From Sphingopyxis sp. (GTDB taxonomy: Bacteria; Pseudomonadota; Alphaproteobacteria; Sphingomonadales; Sphingomonadaceae): DNA of 5,062 nt. A program made the translations under genes and the position numbers. The stretch lies in contig JACEST010000154.1 of NCBI GenBank assembly GCA_013911715.1, positions 1 through 5,062 of the forward strand, in the 5' to 3' direction. The notes beneath the pieces were generated by a model, which worked only from the letters and a program-made list of their open reading frames with translations, ran no database searches and was not told where the DNA came from. Below are positions 1-5,062 of the stretch, in pieces (the first letter of the stretch is position 1; every line of letters begins with the position of its first letter).

Positions 1-79
1 CTGTTTCGCACGCCGCTAAACCCTCACCGGCACTTCAGCTCGCCGCGATCAATCTCGCGGCCCAGCAACCCGCCGCCGA
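1..79 (-). repeat. Inverted copy of the 3' end of the glycine-zipper gene
   Basis: Read on the minus strand, these bases are identical over their whole length to bases 512-590. They carry the last roughly 17 codons of the glycine-zipper gene, its stop codon and the first 23 bases after it. The match ends sharply at base 79/80 on the inner side and runs to base 1 on the outer side, so its true outer limit lies beyond the window. On the minus strand the frame ends in the same residues (GGGLLGREIDRGELKCR, stop) but the codons before them no longer resemble the gene, so this is a truncated copy and not a second gene. It may be a real inverted duplication or a fold-back assembly artefact at a contig end. 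Confidence 0.9.
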
Positions 80-176
80 TAGCTTCGCTGCACGGCGGCC
101 ACCGGGTCGCGGAACATTTGGCGGCGTGGGCCGTTTCCTATTTGACGCGCGCACAGGCTAGATGCGCAATGCAGAC

Positions 177-182
177 GGAGGA
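177..182 (+). promoter_or_regulatory. Ribosome binding site that fixes the start of the glycine-zipper gene
   Basis: GGAGGA lies 4 bases before the ATG at 187. A TTG in the same frame at 118 would give a longer protein, but it lacks such a site and would bury the signal peptide behind 23 extra residues. The 187 start is therefore preferred. Confidence 0.7.
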
Positions 183-186
183 CGAG

Positions 187-567
187 ATGAAAAAGACGCT
201 GGGACTGATTTTGGCGGCGTGCGTGATGGCGCCGGTGGCTGGGCCGGGCGTGGCCTTTGCCGATCCGCCTGCCTGGGCGCCGGCGCATGGCAAGCGCGCC
301 AAGGACCGGGTGTATGATGATAGCGGTCGTTATTATGAGCCGCGCCGGATGAGCCGCGATGATCATGTCTGGCGCGGGAAAGACGGGAAATATTATTGCC
401 GCCGCGAAAATGGCACCACCGGCCTGATCATCGGCGCCGGCGTCGGCGCGCTGGTCGGCCGCGAGATCGACAGCCGTGGGGATCGCACTTTGGGAACGAT
501 TTTGGGCGCGGTCGGCGGCGGGTTGCTGGGCCGCGAGATTGATCGCGGCGAGCTGAAGTGCCGGTGA
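187..567 (+). CDS. Glycine-zipper 2TM domain protein, exported (126 aa)
   Basis: The predicted product is a small envelope protein of the glycine-zipper / 17 kDa surface-antigen-like group. Its exact job is not known from the sequence; relatives are outer-membrane or periplasmic proteins of unclear function. Residues 1-25 form a signal peptide: KK at 2-3, a hydrophobic core, and an AFA/D cleavage site at 25/26. An LAAC at 9-12 resembles a lipobox but sits very early, so SPase I cleavage is favoured. Residues 26-75 are charged and rich in Tyr and Arg. Residues 79-94 and 103-118 are two related glycine-zipper units, each ending in GREID, which can form a hairpin of two membrane helices. The ATG at 187 is chosen because of GGAGGA at 177-182. 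A strong hairpin follows the stop. The gene appears to be a separate transcription unit and probably an ordinary chromosomal neighbour of the packaging cluster. Its 3' end is duplicated in inverted orientation at 1-79. Confidence 0.85.
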   Translation: MKKTLGLILAACVMAPVAGPGVAFADPPAWAPAHGKRAKDRVYDDSGRYYEPRRMSRDDHVWRGKDGKYYCRRENGTTGLIIGAGVGALVGREIDSRGDRTLGTILGAVGGGLLGREIDRGELKCR

Positions 568-587
568 GGGTTTAGCGGCGTGCGAAA

Positions 588-613
588 CAGGGACACGCAA
601 TAGCGTGTCCCTG
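588..613 (+). terminator. Hairpin after the glycine-zipper gene, probable terminator
   Basis: An 11-base perfect stem (588-598 with 603-613) closes on an AATA loop. The core is GGACACGC-AATA-GCGTGTCC. No T-run follows (next bases ATAACG), so it is not a textbook intrinsic terminator. Its place 20 bases after the stop codon still suggests it ends the transcript or protects its 3' end. The outermost three bases of the left arm belong to the segment duplicated at 1-79. Confidence 0.6.
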
Positions 614-643
614 GATAACGTCTAACCAGATAGGTTATTTTGC

Positions 644-673
644 TTGACAGCGTCACGCTGATCTGGCACAAAT
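644..673 (+). promoter_or_regulatory. Possible promoter with overlapping palindrome ahead of the packaging genes
   Basis: TTGACA at 644-649 is a perfect -35 box. The best -10 candidate, ACAAAT at 668-673 with an 18-base spacer, matches the consensus only in its last three bases. The 13-base palindrome CAGCGTCACGCTG (648-660) overlaps the -35 box and spacer, where a repressor or activator could bind. This is the only promoter-like site seen between the upstream hairpin and the terminase genes, about 90 bases before the start codon. It is suggestive only. Confidence 0.3.
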
Positions 674-746
674 AAGGAACATCGAGAATTGCGAGTCGGG
701 CCGGTCGGTCGGGGTGGTTGCCCTGATCGGGCGGCCCTTATGCTTT

Positions 747-753
747 GGAGGAG
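747..753 (+). promoter_or_regulatory. Ribosome binding site that fixes the start of the small terminase gene
   Basis: GGAGGAG lies 8 bases before the ATG at 762. An in-frame GTG at 714 would add 16 residues but has no comparable site, so 762 is taken as the start. Confidence 0.75.
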
Positions 754-761
754 TTCGGGCG

Positions 762-1220
762 ATGGCACAGGCAAAGGGAGCGAGCGCAGCCAACCGCGCC
801 AATTTTCTGGCAGAGCTGGCGCGCACCGCCAATGTCACGGCGGCGGCCAAAGCCGGAGCAATGTCGACGACTGCGGTCTATCGTTTGCGCGCCAGCGATG
901 CGGGATTCCGCGCCAAATGGCATGCGGCGCTGTGCGAGGGCTATGCCCGGTTGGAGACGATGATGCTGGAAGAGGCGCTGACCCGCGCGTCGGCAGCGAC
1001 GAGCGAGGGGATGCTGAAGGCACGGGCGCAAAAGCATCGGCTGCAGCTGGCGCTGCTCACCGCGCACCGCGCGTCGGTTCGCGGTGAGCGCGGAGACCGG
1101 ATCTTGGTCCAGCGCAGTGGCGGCAAGCGGGCCAAGGCCGAGCTGATCGAGAAGTTTGATCTGATGGCGGCGCGCACCGCCGATGTGGCCGACGGCGACG
1201 CCAAGCGGGTCGCCGACTGA
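762..1220 (+). CDS. Small terminase subunit-like DNA-binding protein (152 aa)
   Basis: The likely role is to recognise DNA and load the large terminase at the start of packaging. The case rests on position, directly before and overlapping the large terminase, and on architecture. Residues about 13-45 look like a helix-turn-helix: a helix with AELARTANVTAAAKAG, then a turn and a recognition helix around STTAVYRLR. The pattern 'variable residues, then DAGFRAKWHAAL' (46-57) is common in small terminase-like proteins of phages and GTAs. Residues 58-105 are mostly helical and may mediate oligomerisation; the C-terminus (106-152) is basic, then acidic. The stop overlaps the next start by one base (TGATG), which indicates translational coupling. 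It corresponds in position to RcGTA g1. Small terminases diverge strongly, so the family name comes from context more than from motifs. Confidence 0.75.
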   Translation: MAQAKGASAANRANFLAELARTANVTAAAKAGAMSTTAVYRLRASDAGFRAKWHAALCEGYARLETMMLEEALTRASAATSEGMLKARAQKHRLQLALLTAHRASVRGERGDRILVQRSGGKRAKAELIEKFDLMAARTADVADGDAKRVAD

Positions 1221-2572
1221 TGGCACGGCGCCAGGCCATCAAGCTGACCGCGGCCGAATATGCGGCATTGTCCGCCGAGGAACGGGCAGCCAAGTTAAAG
1301 TCCAAGAGCCATGTCTGGGCCGAGGCCTATATGGCCGATTGGGCGAATTGGGTGCGCGATGACCAGCGCGTGCCGCCCGGCGATTGGCACATTTGGTTGC
1401 TGCTGGCTGGGCGCGGTTTTGGCAAGACCCGGGTGGGTGCGGAATGGGTTGGTGAAGTGGCACGGGCGCGGCCGGGCGCGCGGATCGCGCTGGTGGCCGC
1501 CAGCCCCGCGGAGGCGCGCAGCGTGATGGTGGAGGGGGTGAGCGGCCTACTGAACATCGGCGCGGCCGATGAACGCCCCGAATTTGAAAGCAGTTTGCGG
1601 CGGCTGCTGTGGCCGAACGGCAGCGTGGCGATGCTTTATGGCGCGAGCGACCCCGACAGTTTGCGCGGCCCCGAACATGATTATGCCTGGTGCGACGAGA
1701 TCGGCAAATGGCCCGATGCGGTGGCGGCGTGGGACAATTTGATGCTGACGCTGCGGCGCGGGTCGCGGCCACGCGCCGTAGCAACGACGACGCCGCGCGG
1801 TGGGCCGCTGCTACGGCGGCTGGTCGCCGAAACCGGCGTGGTCGTGACGCGCGGGCAGACGCAGGCGAACCGGCTCCACATGGATAGCGGCTGGGTTGCG
1901 GCGATGGAGCGGCTGTATGGCGGCACGCGGCTGGGGCGGCAGGAGCTCGACGGCGAGTTGCTGGAGGATGCCGAGGGCGCGCTGTGGACGCGCGCTGGAT
2001 TAGAGGCGTGCCGCGTGGCGGCGGGCGATGTGGGCGTGCCGGTGCGCGTGGTGGTGGGCGTTGATCCGCCCGCGGGCGGCGGGGCTGGTGCCAATGGCTC
2101 TGGCGGCGATGCGTGCGGGATTGTGGTATGCGGGACCTTGCGCGATGGCCGGCTGGCGGTGCTGGAGGATGCGAGCGTGTCGGGCCTTGGCCCGGCGGGC
2201 TGGGCACAGGCGGTGAGCGCAGCGGCGGCGCGCTGGGGCGCCGACCGCGTGGTCGCCGAACGCAACCAGGGCGGGGCGATGGTGGCCGAGGTGCTGCTGA
2301 CCGCAGATGCGACCTTGCCGGTGAAGCTGGTGTGGGCGGCGCACGGCAAGGGCGCGCGCGCCGAGCCGGTCGCGCTGCGCTATGAACGCGGCGAGGTGGT
2401 GCATGCGGGGGTATTTCCCGCGCTGGAGGACGAGCTTTGCGGTCTGGTGATCGGCGGCGGCTATGCCGGGCCGGGGCGCTCGCCGGATCGGGCCGATGCG
2501 TGCGTGTGGGCGCTGATGGAGTTGGGGGAAGGACAGCGCGTGGGGGATGGGGTTAAGGTTAGGGTGGTTTAG
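1220..2572 (+). CDS. terL: Large terminase subunit, ATPase/nuclease of the DNA-packaging motor (450 aa)
   Basis: This protein pumps DNA through the portal into empty capsids using ATP and cuts the DNA at the start and end. All expected motifs are visible. The N-terminal ATPase has Walker A GRGFGKT at 64-70, Walker B YAWCDE at 155-160 with D159 and E160, and the coupling motif VATTTPRG at 187-194. The C-terminal RNase H-like nuclease has its first acid at D282 (VVGVDPP), a second at E347 (VVAERNQGG) and the last at D423/D426 (SPDRADA). The length is normal for the family and there is no frameshift, so the enzyme should be active. It resembles the DNA-packaging protein of RcGTA-like clusters (g2 position), which package headful amounts of mostly host DNA; a true prophage terminase is the alternative. 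It is coupled to the small terminase upstream. In a standard cluster the portal would follow directly; here 922 bases of foreign-looking DNA intervene. Confidence 0.93.
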   Translation: MARRQAIKLTAAEYAALSAEERAAKLKSKSHVWAEAYMADWANWVRDDQRVPPGDWHIWLLLAGRGFGKTRVGAEWVGEVARARPGARIALVAASPAEARSVMVEGVSGLLNIGAADERPEFESSLRRLLWPNGSVAMLYGASDPDSLRGPEHDYAWCDEIGKWPDAVAAWDNLMLTLRRGSRPRAVATTTPRGGPLLRRLVAETGVVVTRGQTQANRLHMDSGWVAAMERLYGGTRLGRQELDGELLEDAEGALWTRAGLEACRVAAGDVGVPVRVVVGVDPPAGGGAGANGSGGDACGIVVCGTLRDGRLAVLEDASVSGLGPAGWAQAVSAAAARWGADRVVAERNQGGAMVAEVLLTADATLPVKLVWAAHGKGARAEPVALRYERGEVVHAGVFPALEDELCGLVIGGGYAGPGRSPDRADACVWALMELGEGQRVGDGVKVRVV

Positions 2573-2741
2573 GCGGCGGTTGGCCACCGGTGTCCAAGTG
2601 TTGCAGTTTGAAACTTCCGCCTTGAATATTCCATCCGACTTGTTGGACGAATTCACTTGATATTAATGCATGGATCGCTAATTGGCCTTTCAATAACGAC
2701 CCCTCGTTCGGGAAACTTTGCGTTTTCAATCGGGCGAGCAT
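2573..2741. other. Low-GC spacer, no gene supported
   Basis: This stretch after the terminase stop has no convincing gene. On the plus strand a frame (2580-2660) reads QVLQFETSALNIPSDLLDEF before a stop but has no start codon with a ribosome binding site. On the minus strand a 60-residue frame (2559-2741) starts with ATG, lacks a Shine-Dalgarno sequence and overlaps the terminase end. Either could be a remnant of a gene brought in with the islet. Neither was recognised. Confidence 0.4.
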
Positions 2742-2780
2742 AATGACCCCGGGGGCGCCCTCGTGCGCCCCCGCATCATT
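2742..2780 (+). terminator. Strong GC hairpin before the NYN nuclease gene
   Basis: An 8-base perfect stem, GGGGGCGC (2751-2758) with GCGCCCCC (2765-2772), closes on a 6-base loop. An outer 5-base stem, AATGA (2742-2746) with TCATT (2776-2780), extends it across an internal loop. The right arm runs into ATTTTGAGGG, so only a short T-run follows. It could stop transcripts arriving from the terminase gene, and it ends 13 bases before the nuclease start codon. If transcribed, it would form close to the ribosome binding site (GAGGG, 2783-2787) and could affect its access. Confidence 0.5.
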
Positions 2781-2793
2781 TTGAGGGATCGTA

Positions 2794-3423
2794 ATGTCAG
2801 CACTCGAAAATCCTGTTCAACCGTTGCGGGTGCGAATCTTTGTCGATTTCTGGAATTTCTCACTCTCGCTGCGTCGGCAAGACGATGCGTTTAAAGTAGA
2901 TTGGCGACCAGTTGCATCATTAATTGTGTCAGAGGCATCTAGGCTACTGGGTCAGTCCGCAATTTACGAAGCCATGCACATTTACGGTTCATATGACCCA
3001 GCCAAGCCTGCTGATGGCAAATTCAAGAACTGGTTCTTGAATTGGCTTGACCGGCTTCCTGGCGTCCAAGCCATCCTGCTGGAGCGGCAGAAAAAGCGGA
3101 ACTACGCGAAATGCCCCTCTTGTCATGAGGAAAATCGGAATTGCTGCATCTGTGGTGCTGACTTGCGTGGTACGGAAGAAAAGGGCGTCGATACGCGAAT
3201 AGCTACCGATATGGTGAGCCTTGCTTGGTCGAACGGATACGATGTGGCTGTAATAATTTCTGCTGATCGTGATTTCGTTCCAGTTGCTAATTTTCTTCAG
3301 TCGAAGGGCATCAAGGTCATCCACGGTAGCTTCCCGCCAACGGGTGCCCATCTCTCGCGGCAATGCTGGGCAAACTTCTCGATTATCGGCATTATGGATC
3401 GCTTCCGACTGCCGAACACATAG
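2794..3423 (+). CDS. NYN domain (PIN-like) nuclease with internal zinc-ribbon motif (209 aa)
   Basis: NYN domains belong to the PIN-like fold and are mostly metal-dependent RNases, often of unknown target (LabA/DUF88-like group). The order of motifs fits: RIFVDFWNFSLS at 14-25 with D18 and N21, EKGVDTRIATDMVSLA at 129-144 with D133 and D139, and VAVIISADRDFVPVANFLQ at 151-169 with D158 and D160. These acids would form the metal site and all are present. Between the first and second motif, residues 107-120 hold two CxxC pairs (C107/C110 and C117/C120, plus C118), a likely zinc ribbon, perhaps for RNA binding or folding. No signal peptide or membrane helix is visible, so it should be cytoplasmic. 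The start is supported by GAGGG 7 bases upstream. The gene has lower GC and different codon use than its neighbours and lies between terminase and portal, where no such gene is expected, so it looks acquired. A phage-defence or regulatory role is possible but unproven; no toxin or antitoxin partner is visible. Confidence 0.85.
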   Translation: MSALENPVQPLRVRIFVDFWNFSLSLRRQDDAFKVDWRPVASLIVSEASRLLGQSAIYEAMHIYGSYDPAKPADGKFKNWFLNWLDRLPGVQAILLERQKKRNYAKCPSCHEENRNCCICGADLRGTEEKGVDTRIATDMVSLAWSNGYDVAVIISADRDFVPVANFLQSKGIKVIHGSFPPTGAHLSRQCWANFSIIGIMDRFRLPNT

Positions 3424-3494
3424 GCGGACTGAGTCGCGCTTAGCGTAGTTTGGCCGACACATGACCTATCGAATGTCAGAATAGGAGCAAACCA

Positions 3495-4595
3495 ATGAAA
3501 TTCTGGAGCCGTAAGGCTGCGCCGTCCTCGGCGCGGCCTTTTTTGTCGCGTTTTTCGGGGGCCTCAACCGTGACGGCGCCGTCTTATGAGGCGCAGTTTC
3601 GGGAGGCTTATCTTTCCAATGCCATTGCTTCGCGTGCGGTGCGGATGGTGGCGGAGGCTGTTGGTGAAGCGCCTTTGGTGGCGTCCGATCCGGCGCTCGT
3701 TGCGCTGGTGCGGCGCGCGAGTGGTGGGCAGGCTTTGCTGGAGACTTTGGCTGCGCAGCTGATGCTGCACGGCAATGCCTATGTGCAGATATTGGGCGGG
3801 GCGGACGGCGTGCCGGGTGAGCTGTTTGCGCTGCGGCCTGAGCGGGTTGCGGTCGAGGCCGATGCGCGGGGGTGGCCGGTGGCGTATCGGTACCGTGTCG
3901 GCGGGCAGGTGATTTTGCTCGATGCGGTCGATGAGTTGGGGCGGGCGTGCATCGTCCATTTGCAGGGGCTGCATCCCGGTGATGACCATTATGGTGCGGG
4001 CTGTTTGTCGGCGGTTTCGGGCGCGGTGGCGGCGCATAATGCGGCGAACCGCTGGAACCGCGCGCTGCTCGACAATGCGGCGCGGCCGTCGGGGGCGCTG
4101 GTGCATGATGGCGACAGGGGATTGCCGCTGTCGCCCGAACAGTTTGACCGGCTGCGCGCCGAGCTGACCGAGAGTTTTGCGGGCGGGGCCAATGCGGGGC
4201 GGCCGTTGCTGCTGGAGGGGGGCCTCAAATGGCAGCCGCTGTCGCTGTCGCCCGCCGATATGGATTTCCTGGCGCTGAAGGACAGCGCAGCGCGCGAGAT
4301 TGCGACGGGGTTTGGGGTGCCGCCGATGCTGCTCGGGCTGCCTGGCGATGCCACTTACGCGAATTACCGCGAGGCCAATCGCGCGCTGTGGCGGCAAACG
4401 GTGTTGCCGCTGGCGGGCAAGATTTTGGGCGGGATTGCGGGCGCACTGGCGCCGTGGTTTGCGGGGGCAGAACTGCGCGTCGATGTCGATAAGGTGCCGG
4501 CGATGGCCGAGGACCGCGAGCGGCTGTGGGCGATGGTCGCGAGCGCCGAATGGCTGACGCGCGAGGAGAAGCGGGGACTCGTGGGGGTGGCGTGA
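3495..4595 (+). CDS. HK97-family phage portal protein (366 aa)
   Basis: Portal proteins form the dodecameric ring at one capsid corner, through which the terminase drives DNA and to which head-tail connectors bind. Recognisable parts are the N-terminal helical segment YLSNAIASRAVRMVAEAVG (39-57), LMLHGNAYVQIL (89-100), the wing region with LRPERVAVE (113-121), HLQGLHPGDDHYGAGCLSA (155-173), NAARPSGAL (194-202), the stem and crown part with WQPLSLSPADMDFLALKDSA (246-265), IATGFGVPPMLLGLPG (269-284) and NYREANRALWRQTVLPL (290-306). Length is slightly below the usual 380-420, but no motif is missing and the frame is intact. The ATG is preceded by AGGAG at 3483-3487, 7 bases upstream. It matches the g3 position in RcGTA-like clusters and should work with the terminase upstream, from which it is separated by the nuclease islet. 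Confidence 0.92.
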   Translation: MKFWSRKAAPSSARPFLSRFSGASTVTAPSYEAQFREAYLSNAIASRAVRMVAEAVGEAPLVASDPALVALVRRASGGQALLETLAAQLMLHGNAYVQILGGADGVPGELFALRPERVAVEADARGWPVAYRYRVGGQVILLDAVDELGRACIVHLQGLHPGDDHYGAGCLSAVSGAVAAHNAANRWNRALLDNAARPSGALVHDGDRGLPLSPEQFDRLRAELTESFAGGANAGRPLLLEGGLKWQPLSLSPADMDFLALKDSAAREIATGFGVPPMLLGLPGDATYANYREANRALWRQTVLPLAGKILGGIAGALAPWFAGAELRVDVDKVPAMAEDRERLWAMVASAEWLTREEKRGLVGVA

Positions 4596-4624
4596 GGGCC
4601 AGACTCCCCCTTTGCGCCCCTTAA

Positions 4625-4722
4625 CCGTCTGCCCTGAGCTTGTCGAAGGGCCGTCCTTTTCTTCTTCCGCTGGCTGAAGGGAAGGACAGTCCTTCGACAA
4701 GCTCAGGACAGACGGGGTTTTT
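4625..4722 (+). repeat. REP-like nested hairpin repeat, possible terminator
   Basis: Two long arms, 4625-4649 and 4691-4715, pair over 25 positions with one mismatch; the shared core is CCTGAGCTTGTCGAAGG. Inside them a second stem pairs 4653-4664 with 4676-4687 (12 pairs, two of them G-T) around an 11-base loop. A run of five T follows at 4718-4722. The core sequence is, from memory, a very common dispersed intergenic repeat in sphingomonads and some other Proteobacteria. It lies 29 bases after the portal stop. The T-run and stem stability mean it may also end or weaken transcription between portal and the following gene. Confidence 0.85.
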
Positions 4723-4774
4723 GAAATAGTTTTGGCCCCTTCTTTCGGGCCACCCGAATTCACGGAGAATTGCC

Positions 4775-5062
4775 ATGAACGAGGAAGCGGCGTTGGCGCG
4801 CCTGCTGAGCGATGCGGCTGCGCCCGATGATGTGGTTTGGCGCGCGGCGGTGGAGGAAGCGGCGGAGCTGGGGGCACGGCGGGCGCTCGCACGGTTGGGG
4901 CTGGCCGACGAGGCGGCGCGCGATGATGTGAGCGAGCTGCGCGAGCTGCTGAAAGCGTGGCGTGATGCCAAGCGCAGCGCGTGGAAGGCGACGGTCGATT
5001 GGGCGGTGCGCGGGTGCCTGGCGCTGTTGCTCATTGGGATTGCGGTCAAGCTGGGGTTTGGC
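4775..5062 (+). CDS. DUF6127-like small membrane-anchored protein, 3' end outside window
   Basis: The frame is open for 96 codons to the last base of the window, so the stop is not seen. ATG 4775 is preceded by GGAG at 4764-4767, 7 bases upstream. Residues 1-75 are charged, Ala/Leu/Arg-rich and mainly helical, with EEAAELGARRALARLGLADE (27-46) and ELRELLKAWRDAKRSAWK (54-71) as likely amphipathic helices. Residues about 77-95 (AVRGCLALLLIGIAVKLG) form one hydrophobic helix. This pattern agrees with the DUF6127 family that I recall between portal and prohead protease genes in sphingomonad GTA-like clusters; the name is from memory and no function is established. Its place equals that of the small g3.5 gene in RcGTA. 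A prohead protease and major capsid gene would be expected just beyond the window. Confidence 0.7.
   Translation, partial: MNEEAALARLLSDAAAPDDVVWRAAVEEAAELGARRALARLGLADEAARDDVSELRELLKAWRDAKRSAWKATVDWAVRGCLALLLIGIAVKLGFG

Larger units (their letters stand above)
2573..3494. other. AT-richer islet between terminase and portal genes
   Basis: Composition changes right after the terminase stop and returns to high GC at the portal start. Hand counts of four 60-base lines inside the nuclease gene gave 38, 43, 53 and 53% GC; a terminase line (2041-2100) gave 77%. The islet carries one gene (2794-3423), a strong hairpin before it and no transposase, integrase or obvious terminal repeats. In RcGTA-like clusters the terminase is normally followed by the portal, so an insertion is the simplest reading. 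Confidence 0.55.

Noticed and set aside
142..170. TTGACG at 142-147 as a promoter for the glycine-zipper gene
   Set aside because: The only -10 at a proper distance (CGCAAT, 165-170) matches three of six positions and would place the transcript start right at the ribosome binding site.
118..186. Longer glycine-zipper protein starting at TTG 118
   Set aside because: It would add 23 residues before a well-formed signal peptide and lacks a ribosome binding site.
49..600. Minus-strand frame opposite the glycine-zipper gene
   Set aside because: It has no ribosome binding site, a biased composition, and opposes a gene with a clear signal peptide and domain.
1239..2207. Long minus-strand open frame opposite the large terminase gene
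   Set aside because: It is Pro/Arg/Ala-rich and lies opposite a gene with every terminase motif; long antisense frames are expected at this GC content.
2559..2741. 60-codon minus-strand frame in the spacer after the terminase
   Set aside because: There is no Shine-Dalgarno sequence before its ATG and it runs into the terminase end; kept only as a possible remnant.
3428..3442. Short inverted repeat CTGAG/CTTAG after the nuclease gene as a terminator
   Set aside because: It has only five pairs including one G-T, with no T-run; too weak to call.
3564..4892. Minus-strand open frame of over 400 codons opposite the portal gene
   Set aside because: It crosses the portal gene, the hairpin repeat and the next gene, has low-complexity His/Arg/Pro composition and no start signal; it is a shadow of the GC-rich coding strand.

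Overview
The window most likely comes from a high-GC alphaproteobacterium of the Sphingomonadales. Three things point there: strong GC bias at third codon positions, a run of genes in the order small terminase, large terminase, portal and a small DUF6127-like protein, and a repeat built on CCTTCGACAAGCTCAGGACA, which I recall as very common in sphingomonad genomes. The taxonomic call is an inference from recall; no search was possible.

Layout. Bases 1-613 hold a small secreted or membrane-associated glycine-zipper protein (187-567) that ends in a strong hairpin. The first 79 bases of the window are an exact inverted copy of the 3' end of this gene. Bases 614-761 are a short intergenic stretch with a TTGACA box overlapped by a 13-base palindrome, and they lead into the packaging module. 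Bases 762-2572 encode a small-terminase-like DNA-binding protein and an intact large terminase, overlapping by one base. Bases 2573-3494 are visibly AT-richer than either side and hold one gene, a NYN-family (PIN-like) nuclease with an internal four-cysteine zinc-ribbon motif. Bases 3495-4595 encode an HK97-type portal protein. A nested hairpin repeat follows (4625-4722), and from 4775 a DUF6127-like small protein with a C-terminal membrane helix runs off the window edge.

How it works together. Small terminase, large terminase and portal form the DNA-packaging motor of tailed phages and of RcGTA-like gene transfer agents. The order matches the start of the RcGTA-type cluster (g1, g2, g3, then a small g3.5-position gene before the protease and capsid genes). 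The cluster is therefore either a domesticated GTA-like element or a prophage; the window is too short to decide. No integrase, repressor or lysis gene is visible here.

The most unusual part is the compositionally foreign nuclease gene between terminase and portal, preceded by a strong hairpin. It looks like a later cargo gene placed inside the packaging operon. Its role (defence, regulation of the host operon, or a passenger) cannot be read from the sequence. No tRNA, rRNA, CRISPR array or transposase was seen.
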